From Centroberyx gerrardi (taxonomy: Eukaryota > Chordata > Actinopteri > Beryciformes > Berycidae), in contig NC_136016.1 of NCBI RefSeq assembly GCF_048128805.1, positions 19,328,676 to 19,392,675 on the forward strand: a DNA stretch of 64,000 bases, read 5' to 3'. Both the position numbers and the translations under genes were made by a program. This document shows positions 24,403-45,300 of the stretch, piece after piece. How positions within the stretch are numbered: position 1 is the stretch's first letter; each line of letters starts with the position of its first letter. The notes below the pieces were generated by a model. It was not told the DNA's origin, did not search any database, and saw nothing but the letters and a program-made list of their open reading frames with translations.

Positions 24403-25803
24403 ATCCAGGGCCGGAGGACGCCGAGACACGGGTGGGGGCGTTTCAGATAATACCGCAGCGGTTCCTCATCATACCTTCCAGGAGTTTGTCTGCTTGAACG
24501 TATTGAAGATATTTGTTTGATTTGGCACAGACTTTGGGTGCCAATGCTGTGCCATCTGGGTTAAGACTGAATGAGAAAAAACAGCTGCAAAATCTTCACC
24601 AAGCTGGATTATAACAAATAGACTGAAGGAAGAGGACTACAATTTTCCTTTAAATGGACTTCAACCCAACTTGGAGGCAAATCCATGGCTGGAAACATGG
24701 TAAATCTTTGCATTATTGTAGCTGTGACTGCATCGCCCTCTGCTGGACACATACAGAATTGAATCTACATGTTTCATCGGCAAATATTGGACTTCAGACC
24801 TCTATATCCATCCTGGTATCAAATGGGAGTTACATCCACGCTTTCAATCTGCCCCATGTGCTGTTTTTCCCTGCCCAAAATGCCAACAATATGCAGTTGT
24901 AGTGTAGCATCATGTTACTGCAAAGCCTCAAGCTTATGAATCAGCTGGTCTGATTGTTAGCCCCCAAAATGACTGTATGCAAGATTTATTCTAAAAGATA
25001 AACGACAGTTACTGAAGGAATGGCAGCCAAGAAAGCTGAGCTCACACAGTTCACTTACAGTACATCTTCTTCTTATCAACCGAAGCAAGTTGGGGAATAA
25101 TGTTGATGAAATTTGTGTGAACTGACCCTTTAAAGCTACAGCACATCCTATTTTAATTCTGCAAACACTCATTTATAAAGTGCTTTATGTATTGAAGATC
25201 CACGTCTGCGATCAAGTCCATTTCTTTCATATTTATTTTCCTCTTAATTTGCTCTAACAAAAAAAAAAAAAAAAAGACAGTTTCCTCCCCATTTACATTA
25301 TGCATGTATATAATGTACATACTGTTTATTTTCTCCTTTGTCGTGTTTTTTTTTTTTTATGTAGCATGTAAATCGTCACGGCCGTAGCCTATACCCGTTC
25401 ACCTCTTTAGTTTTGTTTTGACAGCATAAAACGTTTACAATAGTGGAAGTGGTGAGTGGATGAAGGCTCCTCATACTGTGTCACTATTGAAAATCTGATG
25501 ATACATGGTTATGATAGTAAAGCTCACTGCGCTGAGTTTGACAAAGGGAGTGCAGGACATAAACAGAGAGGGGTTTAAAATACCCTGAAAAGGTGAAATA
25601 AACAAGATACTGGATTTTTTCTATCAAAACTCAAGTTGTGTGAAGGCTAACTGGAATCTAAGGGCCGTTAATCCCAAGACAGAGATCGAGCTTTTAGGGT
25701 TTTAAGCTTGATCCCGGTTTGGGGAAACCGCTCCTAAACACTTTTGATGAAGACTTTGAATAAAAAATACAATGCTGATCAGAAAACACGTGTGTTTGCG
25801 TGT
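24300..25803 (+). other. cyth3: cyth3 3' UTR
   Basis: Sequence after the TGA at 24297-24299, including (GT)n at 24366-24400 and long AT-rich stretches. It has no further coding features. The proposed end is the AATAAA plus GT-rich pair near 25.76-25.80 kb. An earlier AATAAA near 25.6 kb could give a shorter form. Confidence 0.7.
25759..25803 (+). terminator. cyth3: Likely cyth3 poly(A) signal
   Basis: AATAAA at 25759-25764 is followed about 25 bases later by GTGTGTTTGCGTGTG, a GT-rich downstream element. This is the best-formed signal/element pair after the cyth3 stop. Confidence 0.6.
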
Positions 25804-26690
25804 GAATTAACTGACAAGACAATGAAGCCTGACTCACCAAACTAACCAGGTCTTTGGTTATTATTTCAAATGTGGCAATACTGTTGTGAATACAAAATGA
25901 GGGCGAGGCGAGCCGTCATGCCGACCCGTATTATTACTGGATAGCTAGAAAACGTGTGTGTATTTAACAAACCCTGAATACAAAAGAGTGCCATCAGCCT
26001 CCTTCCTTAAATACTCCCTTATTATCATGTAACTCCAGTGGAAAGGAGTCTCCAATACGATCAATCGATTCTATATATATTGTACAAAGGCAGACAGGAG
26101 CTTTTCAAAACCCTGGAAAGTCTTCAGTCTTCATCTCAAACCATCAGCATTTTCTAATCATTTCAAATGCAGCTTGTAAACAAAGTCAGAGACAGAGAAC
26201 CAGTTACAATTTCTGACATTAACAAATGTATTTTAAGGCTTTTTATATACCTTATACAATGTATAAATCTTGACATGCTATTGTTGAACTAAAGGTATAA
26301 CATAGCCGTTTTTCAACTTTTTTTGTCTTTTAAAAGGTAGTTTAAAAAAAAAGCAAAACCATACCTATTACTGACATATGTCCATAGAATATGGTCTAAA
26401 TTATGGTGTGGGACTTTTTCTAAAAACAAAGTAACAACAAAAAAAACCAAAACATCTACTGATAATCCTGATACAGGATTTTTATGTATAAAAAAAATAA
26501 CTGATAGTACAGTTCAAAATTAAATTCACAGTATTCCTTATGACGCTAGAAGACACAAACTGTATTTTTCTTTAAAAGCAAACACAAAAAGGTCCACAGC
26601 CATGATAAACAACTTTTGATGCTTTTTTTTTTTTTTGAATGCTTGAATAAAGTGTAAAAAGAAAGAGAAGGATGTGAGAGAGAAGAGGGA

Positions 26691-26721
<31 letters not shown>

Positions 26722-27711
26722 GGGATGCAGAGAAAAACCTCCACATCTGTGAAAAGTTTTAAAAACACAGAGACTGAATCTTATGCTTCGGAGCAAAATG
26801 GAAACATAAAAGAGAGCTGGGAAATGTCCTCAAGTCTGTCCAGGGTAACGTGGAGGTATCAGTCACAGAAGCCTTGTTCCCACTGCCGCACTCCTCCGTC
26901 TCGTCCACAAACGCCTCCCTCCGTTTTGTTTGTTTGTCCAATCCGCAGAGGGATTTATTTTTTTTAAAATAACAAAAAAAAAAAAAAAAAAAACAAACAT
27001 TTTGCTTAGGGCTCCATTACAGGTCTGTAGATACGGTGACATCTTAAACTTGCAGCCGTCATGATGTCTTACAGTTCATCTCTTAGGCAACAATTTGTTT
27101 TCCCTTTGTTTCATTCTTCGTATTCGGTTGAACCAGGTGGATGTTCACAAGTTTTTAAAGTCCTGAGTCTTCCACTGAGCAGCAGTTGAGATGTTTAAGC
27201 TCCAGGCTTCTTCTTTTTTTTTTTTTTTAACTTTCCTTTTTTTTGTTGGTTTTTATTAAATTTGTGTTTATACAAGTATATATTAATCTTTTTTTGTTTT
27301 TATCATAAATGTTCATTGAGTGACAGTATTTTTTATTTTTTAACCATAGTTGGGAGAATTAGGGCAAAGAAATCGATGCCTTAAAAAAAAAGAATCTTTA
27401 GAACATTTAAAACACTCTTAATGTGGTAAAAATACAATATATTCCCAACGAAGAAGCACCGCGTCAAAAAATTCTTGATGTCATTCTTCTGCTGTTAAAA
27501 AGGTGTTGATTTGTACAGTATCTCCAGGTCTGAAACGACAGCAAAGAGGCTTGTTAGGTTATATAATTAAAACAAGCTACAATATTAGTGCTCATAATAA
27601 CGTTTCCTAGTCATTTCACATCAGCTATGATTACAGCACTGACAGTTGAGCATTTTGGTGATAAAACATAAAAAAGGAAGCCCACTCACATTGTTCTTTT
27701 TGCGAGTGAAG
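25804..27711. other. Space between the convergent cyth3 and usp42 3' ends; probably mostly usp42 3' UTR
   Basis: AT-rich with many A and T homopolymers, a GA tract (about 26675-26721) and several TTTATT (AATAAA on the minus strand), for example at 27252-27257. No coding exon is recognisable. I cannot say which minus-strand signal is used. Confidence 0.5.
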
Positions 27712-36713
<9,002 letters not shown>

Positions 36714-38600
36714 TGTTCATTGCTGTAGGTGGGACAAGAATACAGGGATATACAGTTTAACAAGCCGCGTTAGACAGGTTAATACAAGGGTTTTGTTACT
36801 TACATAGTATGTAATTACATCCGTGTGTGGCATTAATTTTGTGGAAATTAAAGCCCACCACATGCTGGTAAGTTTCACTAACATTTGGAGGTATCCATCT
36901 TATAAGAAACTTGTTGGCTGATAAAATGTTGAAAGGGACTGATGAAATTTGCAATGCACTAGCCACTAGGGCAGGTGATAAAAGTTAACAATAGTTTCCT
37001 ACCCAAAACACTTATCACTTTTGGCAAAAAGTGATACATTTGTCAAAAAAGCAACATTAGATCAGATATTTTTCAGAAAAAGAAACAAAATACACCTTAT
37101 GACTATATTTGGAAAATCAACAAGTACTTATTGTCTCATGGACATCATTTACAAATGCACAAACGTGCCAGCAAGTGGTTCAACTGAATGTTCGATCATT
37201 TGACTCAAGAAATCACTAGCTTATATTAGCCTAGCACTCTGAGTTTTCATTCCTATAATGCAAGTTAGATGTAAATGCAGTGAATCTGTAGTTGAGTTAT
37301 CCACCTATGCAGCGGTTCAAGGGACGCTGCAACTTTGCATCGAATTTACATACTACGACGTAACAAAGAGTTTACTCTTCCAAGGAGAGTTGGTGTTGCG
37401 GGAGAAGCCTGGGCTAAACTGGCACTTTAACATTAAAGCTAATTTTACATTTAGAGACAAGCTGTCTTCATTAAACCTGGCAATTAACGGTTAACGTTTG
37501 AAAACCGATGACATAAAATCTGCAACTGCATTAAAGCGGGCACATTTGCCATTCAGACTACGTTTAGAGCTAAATGTTAAGCTAGCGCTTGGTTATATAG
37601 CATTTAACGGCACTTTGTAAGATTTCCCCAAAGACAAGCGTTAGGAAACACTGACAACGTGTTATCTTGGGTGTTCAACATGATCATATAAGCGAACATG
37701 AAATGTATTTAGCTGAGCTAACAGGCTAACGTTAGTAGTAAGCAATCCGCCTGAGAACATTTCTTGGTCTGAAGCACGTTTACGACAACTGTTCCCTCCC
37801 ACCTGCTCTGGCACACTGGCTCACATTGGCTAGGGCTTAAGCTAGCAACTGCTGGCTAGGCCTCTAACACGCAGCGCAGTGAAAGCTTCATAAAAAATAA
37901 ATTAAACCTTCTTTGGTCCTTGTTCAGGGCGGAGAGTCGGTTAACCTTACCTTTCTCGTCGAGGACAGGAACAGAATAACTGAGGTGCGCGGCTCGCGTA
38001 GCCACAAACACCATGGTAACGGCGAACGTAACAAAGCTACCGAAACATGGGAGACGGCTAACGTTACGGCGGTAAGCATCGTGCAACAATATTGGTGCTA
38101 CTAGCCAGCCACGATGCAAGCTAGCTGCCATTACAGATTGTGAAACAACAACTAGGACACTAAGGACCACCTTCCCATTCCCACTTTAAAACAAATACCG
38201 AAGTTTGGTGAAATGTACGTGCCTAAGTAACGGGACAACTAGCTAGCTCCGGCTAGGCTGTGAAAGGAGGGGCTCGACACCGGTGGCTGTGCTCACTGCG
38301 CTGGTCTCTCCGACATGACACTCACTGACTGATAACCGGTGTACGGCAACTACAACAATTCTCAACGGGCTAAACCTACCGAAATATTACGGTTGCACAA
38401 TTAAAGTGTCATTGGTTCATAAAAGCATTTGTACACTCACCTGTGATCTATTATAAATACGTTAATAGACGTTGTAAATCCATTCCTTATTTCCAGCGGG
38501 TGTCCGGCGGTGAACAATGACGTAGCTAATTGCCCCACGGGTACATCCGGGTACCTGGGATGAAAGGAGAGTCCTGATTGGTTCATTTCGCCGTTGTTCT
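36714..38600 (-). promoter_or_regulatory. usp42: usp42 5' UTR intron and promoter region
   Basis: The start-codon exon has an acceptor, cctacag, ending at 36723, so at least one 5' UTR exon lies upstream. Two good donors are candidates: AAAG|GTAAGG with exon edge 37951, and CACAG|GTGAGT with exon edge 38441. Upstream of the second is a minus-strand CCAAT box (38577-38581), with a CRE-like TGACGTA at 38518-38524. No TATA box is apparent. The choice of first exon is an inference. Confidence 0.45.
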
Positions 38601-39200
38601 GTGTGGAACGTGTTCGGGAAAAGCCGTCGCAAGTACACACCTCTGACCTTTGTGTACATGATGTACCGCCGTTATGTGCTCTTTATACCCAAACACATTC
38701 AGACTGATTTTTCAGCACGGATAACAAAGATAAAGATTTGAACCTATAGTGCGGCCAATATAGTGTCAACATCGATCTTCAAAAGCCCTTTCACTATGAA
38801 ATCATTCAACTTGGCTCATAGCCCAATTTCTGCTTTCAAAAAGTCACCCCAAAACAAATAGCCTATGATTAGACATTAATATAAAATCATTGTCAATCAA
38901 ACACACAGACCAGAAAAAATAGGTTGTGATCTCTATACTGTTATCAAATGAAACCACACAGTTTGTTTGAGAATCCAAATGAGCGTCTAAAAGCCCTAAT
39001 CAAAATAAAATCCTCCTGGGAAGTCTCACTGTGATTTGTCCAACTGTCAGAAATCATATGAATACTAAAATGTAAATTCAGTTTTTTGAGTAGTTTTCAA
39101 GTTGTACTAAATGTAATCCTTTCAAAGTGACATCTGAAATTGCACCACCAATTGCATATTGCATCTCTTAGAAATTCCAGAGGAGATAGAATAAATAAGT
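38601..39200. other. Short intergenic gap between the usp42 5' end and the eif2ak1 3' end
   Basis: AT-rich unique-looking sequence without any recognisable exon or repeat. It is too short to hold aimp2. Confidence 0.6.
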
Positions 39201-39206
39201 TTTATT
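39201..39206 (-). terminator. eif2ak1: Likely eif2ak1 poly(A) signal
   Basis: TTTATT on the plus strand is AATAAA on the minus strand. It lies about 160 bases past the eif2ak1 stop codon at 39368-39370. Confidence 0.55.
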
Positions 39207-39367
39207 GTACAGCTGATTGAAGTTAAATAGTTGCACCGTCACATTCAGGTATAGAGGACACACTCACATGCTCAAACACACATTCTACCATTTGCACCAA
39301 GTTATTCACATGTGGCACTGGTTGATTAAATCAAGTTTTGTCAGTCTGTTGAGTGTCATCGTCATGA

Positions 39368-42300
39368 TCAGGTCTTGTCTGACTCGGAGAAATGAGTCGA
39401 GTTGTGTGAGCTCTGGAACTGACTGAGCCGTCTCCTGAGCTGAACGATCTCCTCCGCCTGTTCCTCAACTTTCCTCTGCAAACCATGGATAACCTGAAGG
39501 GGAAAAAAAAGAAAAGAATTGATTGTTAATTATTATTAGGATCCTAATTTTAGAAAAGGTTTCTAATACACTTCAGACTCTGTTTTTTTGTTTTGATTGT
39601 TTTTAGTTATGAGTTTGCGTATTTGTGTCCTAGGCACACATAAATCCAAAACTGCATGCATTAAAGTCATCATAAACGTAATTTACGATGATCACATTAA
39701 TTTAAAAATCCCTTGTGAACTTTAAATCATATTGGTCCCACAGTGGCTATAAGAAATATTAATCCCCCTTGAATTTTTGGCACTTTTTCCATGTTCTACA
39801 AAATGAGTTCAAAGTCCATCTGTTTGGGATTTTTGGTCTGAAGTCCATGCAAAGAACTCTTTTCTATCAAAGTGGAGAGGAAATTTATGTCGAAGCATAA
39901 AATTCCAATATCAGAAACAGAAAAAAATCTAGTTTGTAAAAGCATTTCCTCTTTACTTGCTTGCCAAAAACATTTCATAATCTATTATTCATACTTTTAC
40001 ACCATTATTCACTTTCATCTTCTCATCCATCTGAGCACTGTTGTTCTGTTCTGCTGTTCTGAGCACACCGTGTTTGTGTTTCCTGTTTGATTATCGATGT
40101 TATATAATCCCACATGGGATGAGCCACAAACTGCCATGACACAAAAATAAAATATTCATTCATTCATTCACTCATTTGAGGTATATTTTAGGATATTTAT
40201 AATTCATTTTCTTTTTAAAATTGCTCTAAATTTTATCTTTGTTGCCAGGAAGTAATCTACTATGTAGATTTTAGACCACAAATCCCCAAATAAATGTATT
40301 TTGAACTCATATTGCAGCACAATAAACTATGCAAAAAGTAATGGAAGGGTGAATACTTTTTCTAGCCACTGTACATCCATCCATCCCTCCATACCATGTC
40401 TTTACTGCTGAAGAGTTCGCTCTGCAGCAGCTGGGTGGCGTTGGGCCGGACGCTGGGGTCTTTACTCGTCAGCTTCATGACGTGCTTGGCCAGGACGGGC
40501 CACCTGTGGCCGAAGGAGTCTGGGATCTTCCCTTCTCGCAGGTCCCCGAGGGTCCGCACCCGCTCCATCTCTGTCCCAAACGGCTGGAAAAGCTCCAGAG
40601 CCAGCACTCCTACGCTGTACATGTCCGACTGGGAGAGAAACACCCAGACACATAAAGATTAGACTCATATTTCAGTATAGTTTGAAGATCCTGACTGAGT
40701 TAGGCACCGTTATAAAAAATAATTCTAAATGGTAAATGGACTAAAACACCAGTATGGTCCTTTAAAGATAATTCAGCTGTCTTTATTATACTATTATTGT
40801 GTTTACCTTTGAATCATAATGGGAGCCCTCCAGTTGCTCTGGTGCAGCATACACAAATGTACCAACACCTGTAGTGTGTGTGGAACCTGCAAAAACGCAC
40901 CAGATGTGTGTGACTCGAATGCACATAGCACCATCTACTGGTGATTTTCAGAGGTACCATTGTGCTGAAAATATTTAAAGCTACAAAGGTGTTACCACTG
41001 CTGTTGGAGGTGGAGCTTTCATGGCCATCCAGTATTATATTCCTGCAGGCCAGGCCAAAGTCTCCAATCCTGACATGGCAGTCTTGCCCATGGAGGAAAA
41101 TGTTCCTAGGCTGTGAAAAATGAGAGAAATTATAATTAGTTCCATATAATATTAAGTATAATAGTGCAGATTCAGATGTAAATGAAACAAATAACAGTTT
41201 CAGGACCTTCTCATGTTACAGGACCTTCTCATACATACTTTTCCCCCATAAAAGCTCTAATCAGGAACAGAAATAACTTATAATGCCATAATCTTATTTT
41301 ACATTAATTATGGCATTCTATCCCTGTTTTTATGTTCATTCTATGTCTATTTTCATGTGCATTCTATGTATTCTATTCTCATCTTTATCTTATTTTTACT
41401 ATTATTATCAAGTTTTATGTGAAGCACTTGGTGCATGTAATTTCTTTGTTGTAAAGCACTTTGAGCTGCATTTCTTGTATGAAAGGTGCTATACAAATAA
41501 AGTTTATTATTATTCTTATTATTATTCTTATTATTATTATAATGTATGCAAAAAGGTGAACAAGAAGTTGAGGTTTCTGTGATGAGATTCCTAGAGAGTT
41601 TGATCATGTGACAATACAAACTGGATGAAGCCACAGTGGAAGGAGAGGGTGTCCAGCTGCTGAGGCATCCAATCAACTATCTGATTCAAATTTGGATGTA
41701 CTGTACTTTGTTTTCTGCACTTCCAAAGACAGGTTAGTAAACATTTCTTTTGAACAATCTAATTTTTCCTCTTCCTTTCTCAAAATTAAATATTTAACTG
41801 CCACTGTCTGTAAGTTCAACCACTTCGAACAGCCTATAGGCCACTCCAGAGTGTGTTATCAGCCCCCATAATTGGCCCCAAAAGCAGCCAGAAGTTATCA
41901 GTTGTGACAGAAAGGCCACACATCAAACTTTGACACACGACTCACAAACCTCAATGACAAAATCAGACGAGCCCAGCCCATAAAAGAGAAGCAGCTGTCA
42001 ACCATGTTTCCTCAAAGTGAGGAAGTGTGACTAAGTAACTGACATTCTCGTGAGACATTTACACTCACGTTTAAAAACCAGAATGACCAGCTTTCAAAAC
42101 CTCTGCTCACCTTCTGCAAGTCAAGACAGAAGGTAGTGGAGCTGCGATGCCTAACCATGCTGGAGGAGAGCGAGGAGAGCGAGGACAGAAACTGTAACAT
42201 TACCACGTTTCACGACAATGAATTCTACGTTGCGATTATGGATGAAGATTTGGGACGCATTGATGACATGTCAAGAAAGCATGGGAGCAACTTTCTGATA

Positions 42301-45300
42301 AAGATACGAGATGGAGGACCCATAAAAGTCATGCACAAGGTAAGTGCAGCGTAACCTTGTTTTGGGCAAATTAGGAATTAGTCATGACAGTTGAAAGACA
42401 CATCTTGGAAAACACTGTCATGTGGACTAAAATACCTACAGCATTTTAAATACTGTAATATCACAAAATCATACACAGACGACCATGCATGTAGACAGTG
42501 ATAACCATCGCAAGCTCAATGATTATTCATATTTGTGAAGTGTTTCTGCTCTAATGTGGTCATTCAGGTTAAGAAATGACCTTTAATGAAAATAAAACTG
42601 TTTGTAGTGTTAGACAACAGCACATATTTAGTGTGTTTGAACACCCTTCCAGTCTGTCTGGTCTTGTCTTGCCTCAGGGCCTTGCTATCCTCCCCCTTCA
42701 TTTGGCTGCGTCTTACAGAAGAGTGAAGAGCATGCAGAGCCTCCTGTCAGCAGGGGTGGACCCTGAAATGAGGTTTGCACAAATATGTACACACACACAC
42801 ACGGACAAGAACACGGATACACACACAAATATCACCACCACCTACACTACAATGTAATATGGGGTTGATGTGTCATGGTGTACGCCTCTTGGAGTAAAAA
42901 ACGGTAACTCCAGCCCCAACTCTGGTTGAGTTGTTTAAATAAACCCATCTGGGTCATAGGATTGGTACATTTCTCAAAACCAAGACTGCGTATTATAGAA
43001 TACAATTTCACTTTCACTTCCTTGTTACAGCTGCTGTGAAGGCCACTCATACAAAATGACTACCAGTACAATGACACACATTTCACTGGTGCCTTTTATC
43101 CCAAATAAACAGGAGTCAGCTCTCCATCTGAATTGAGTTCAGATTTGTACATTCGCTACACTGATACTAAGGCTGAACAATATTGACAAAAAATCTAACA
43201 ATCTAACAACAAATCTAGCAATTGTGATTTAACCTGCTATTCATATCATCACATTTTTCTTGTAATCGCCTTTTTAGAACTTTAAAATAGTTTAAAGAAA
43301 AGTGATTTTGTTAACAAAAAATGTCAGTGTGCAGGATTTACTGATTTTGAGTATGATGAAAGGTTTTCACCAATACTGTACTTGATTCATGGACCAAAGA
43401 TTACCTGCAGCTCTAAAACACCTTGTTTAGAAATCCATTTTGGACGCAACTCTCTCTCTTAAGCAATTAATTGCAGCCTCTGCAATTTTGAAATTGCAGA
43501 AATTCATATTGCGATATCGATTTTTTTTTCTTCTTTGATTAATTGTTCAGCTCTAACTGATGCCTCTCCACACCTTTCACAGGGACCAGCAGGGTCGGAC
43601 CGCGCTGCACCTGGTCATTAGCGCTTGGCCGTACATCCTGAGTACCTGGCCCAAACCACGCTCCAAGTTCCAGACTGCTGTGAGCAGCAAGCAGCAGCGG
43701 GCCGAGGCCTGCCTGCGGCTCCTCTGTGACCACGGGGCTAATGTCAACGCTGAGGTGACCAATCAGTTTTGTATGACAAGTCTCTGTTTAGGGTTCTCAA
43801 AAAGCCCCTTTCGCTCTATTCTGTATCTGTGAGATTCAATAGGTAGAGCTTGGCTAACAATGCCAGGGTTAGGGGGTTCAGGTCTCACTGGGCCCCCATG
43901 CTACACAGGAATGCCCTCTTGTTCTGTACCTGCTCCAAACTGCGCTCATCCAAAAAGTTGCCTTCAACCGCTTGCCTTTTGCTCCTATTTCTGACTTCTT
44001 CTGCAGCACTTCTCTCACAAGAATGTAGTCAGGGCACTGCGGTTCACACCTACCTGTGCACGTTTTACTAGCTGTTGCTTGTAATGATGTCATAGTAATT
44101 GAAGCTTACTTTACTGTTACTGAGATTTAAGGTTAAGGGCGTCAGCTAAATGTCTAAAATGAAAATGTAAAATGTCCGGTACTGATAGTATTGTGCCTAA
44201 GGCTTGTGTTTATTGCGGTTCTTGTCAAGGTGGAGGGTGAGAGCCGCCAGACGTCTCTCCACCTGACAGTGCGCTACGCGGCTCTGCCGGCAGTCCAGAT
44301 CCTGTCCAGCTACGGCGCAGATGTTAACGCTGTGGACGGCACCGGGATGACGGCCCTGCACATGGCCTCTGGGATCCTCCACAAGGACATTATGGCCAGC
44401 TTGATCAGGCAAGGAGCAGATGTCAATAAGGTTAGTGTTGCCCCCTCTATTTAATTATTTATTTTTCCGTTGTTGAACTTCCTTGTAAATTATTCAATTT
44501 TCACATAACACAAAAGACAAACACCGTAGGTCAAGGCCCAAGTAAACCAGAGAACACTCAAATCCCGACAGAGGACAGCAAAGAGAATACTCTAGTGGAA
44601 AAAAATAAAAGACATTTCAGCCCTCCATATCCATGTTTCAGCTGTTATGGGAATCCTGAACAGTTTGATGCTCAGTTGAATGCCTTGAGAGCAAATATTA
44701 GTTTTGGTCTTAGCATGCTTGTTGCATAAAGTTTTGGAAATCTAATTGATTTTGGTATTGATAATAATAGTAGTGGTGGAATTAGGTGGTTAATCCATTC
44801 CTGGTGTCATGTTAAGCTTCAGGTTTTGTTCAAATATATGCTTGAAACTCTGTCTGTATTTCATGAAATTAACGTACACTGTTGTATGTTTTGAAGGGGA
44901 TGAAACAGTCTGGGAACACTCCTCTGCACCTGGCTGGTTCGGCAGCAACTATGAGGAACACTAAAACCTCGGAGGAAGACATGAGCTGCATCTCTGAGCT
45001 CCTGGAGCAGGGGGCGGAGCCCGACGCGGTGAACAAGGCCGGCAGGACGCCTCTACAGGAGGCCTGCAGCGGGGGCAACGAGGCGCTGGTGGACCTGCTG
45101 CTGCGGTACGGAGCCGACATCAACAAGCTGACCAGAGCAGGAGAGAACTGTCTGTTCCTGTTCCTGAACCACATGCCCAATGTGAGGCACGGCTCTCTGC
45201 TGGTGAAACTCCTCAGCCTCACCTCCCCATTCACTGTCTACAACCAAGATGGCCTCCTGCCCTCCACCTTGATGCTAACACGGTTCTGCAAGCAGAGACT

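Noticed and set aside
37856-38170. Minus-strand ORF of 104 codons upstream of usp42
   Set aside because: No resemblance to a known protein. It overlaps the likely 5' UTR exon/promoter and has no second coding exon in phase with usp42.
38601-39367. Search for aimp2 between usp42 and eif2ak1
   Set aside because: Only the eif2ak1 3' UTR and AT-rich sequence are present; no aimp2-like peptide in any frame.
42136-42156. In-frame upstream start (GTG) for ankrd61
   Set aside because: It is not an ATG. The first in-frame ATG is at 42157 and gives a good length.
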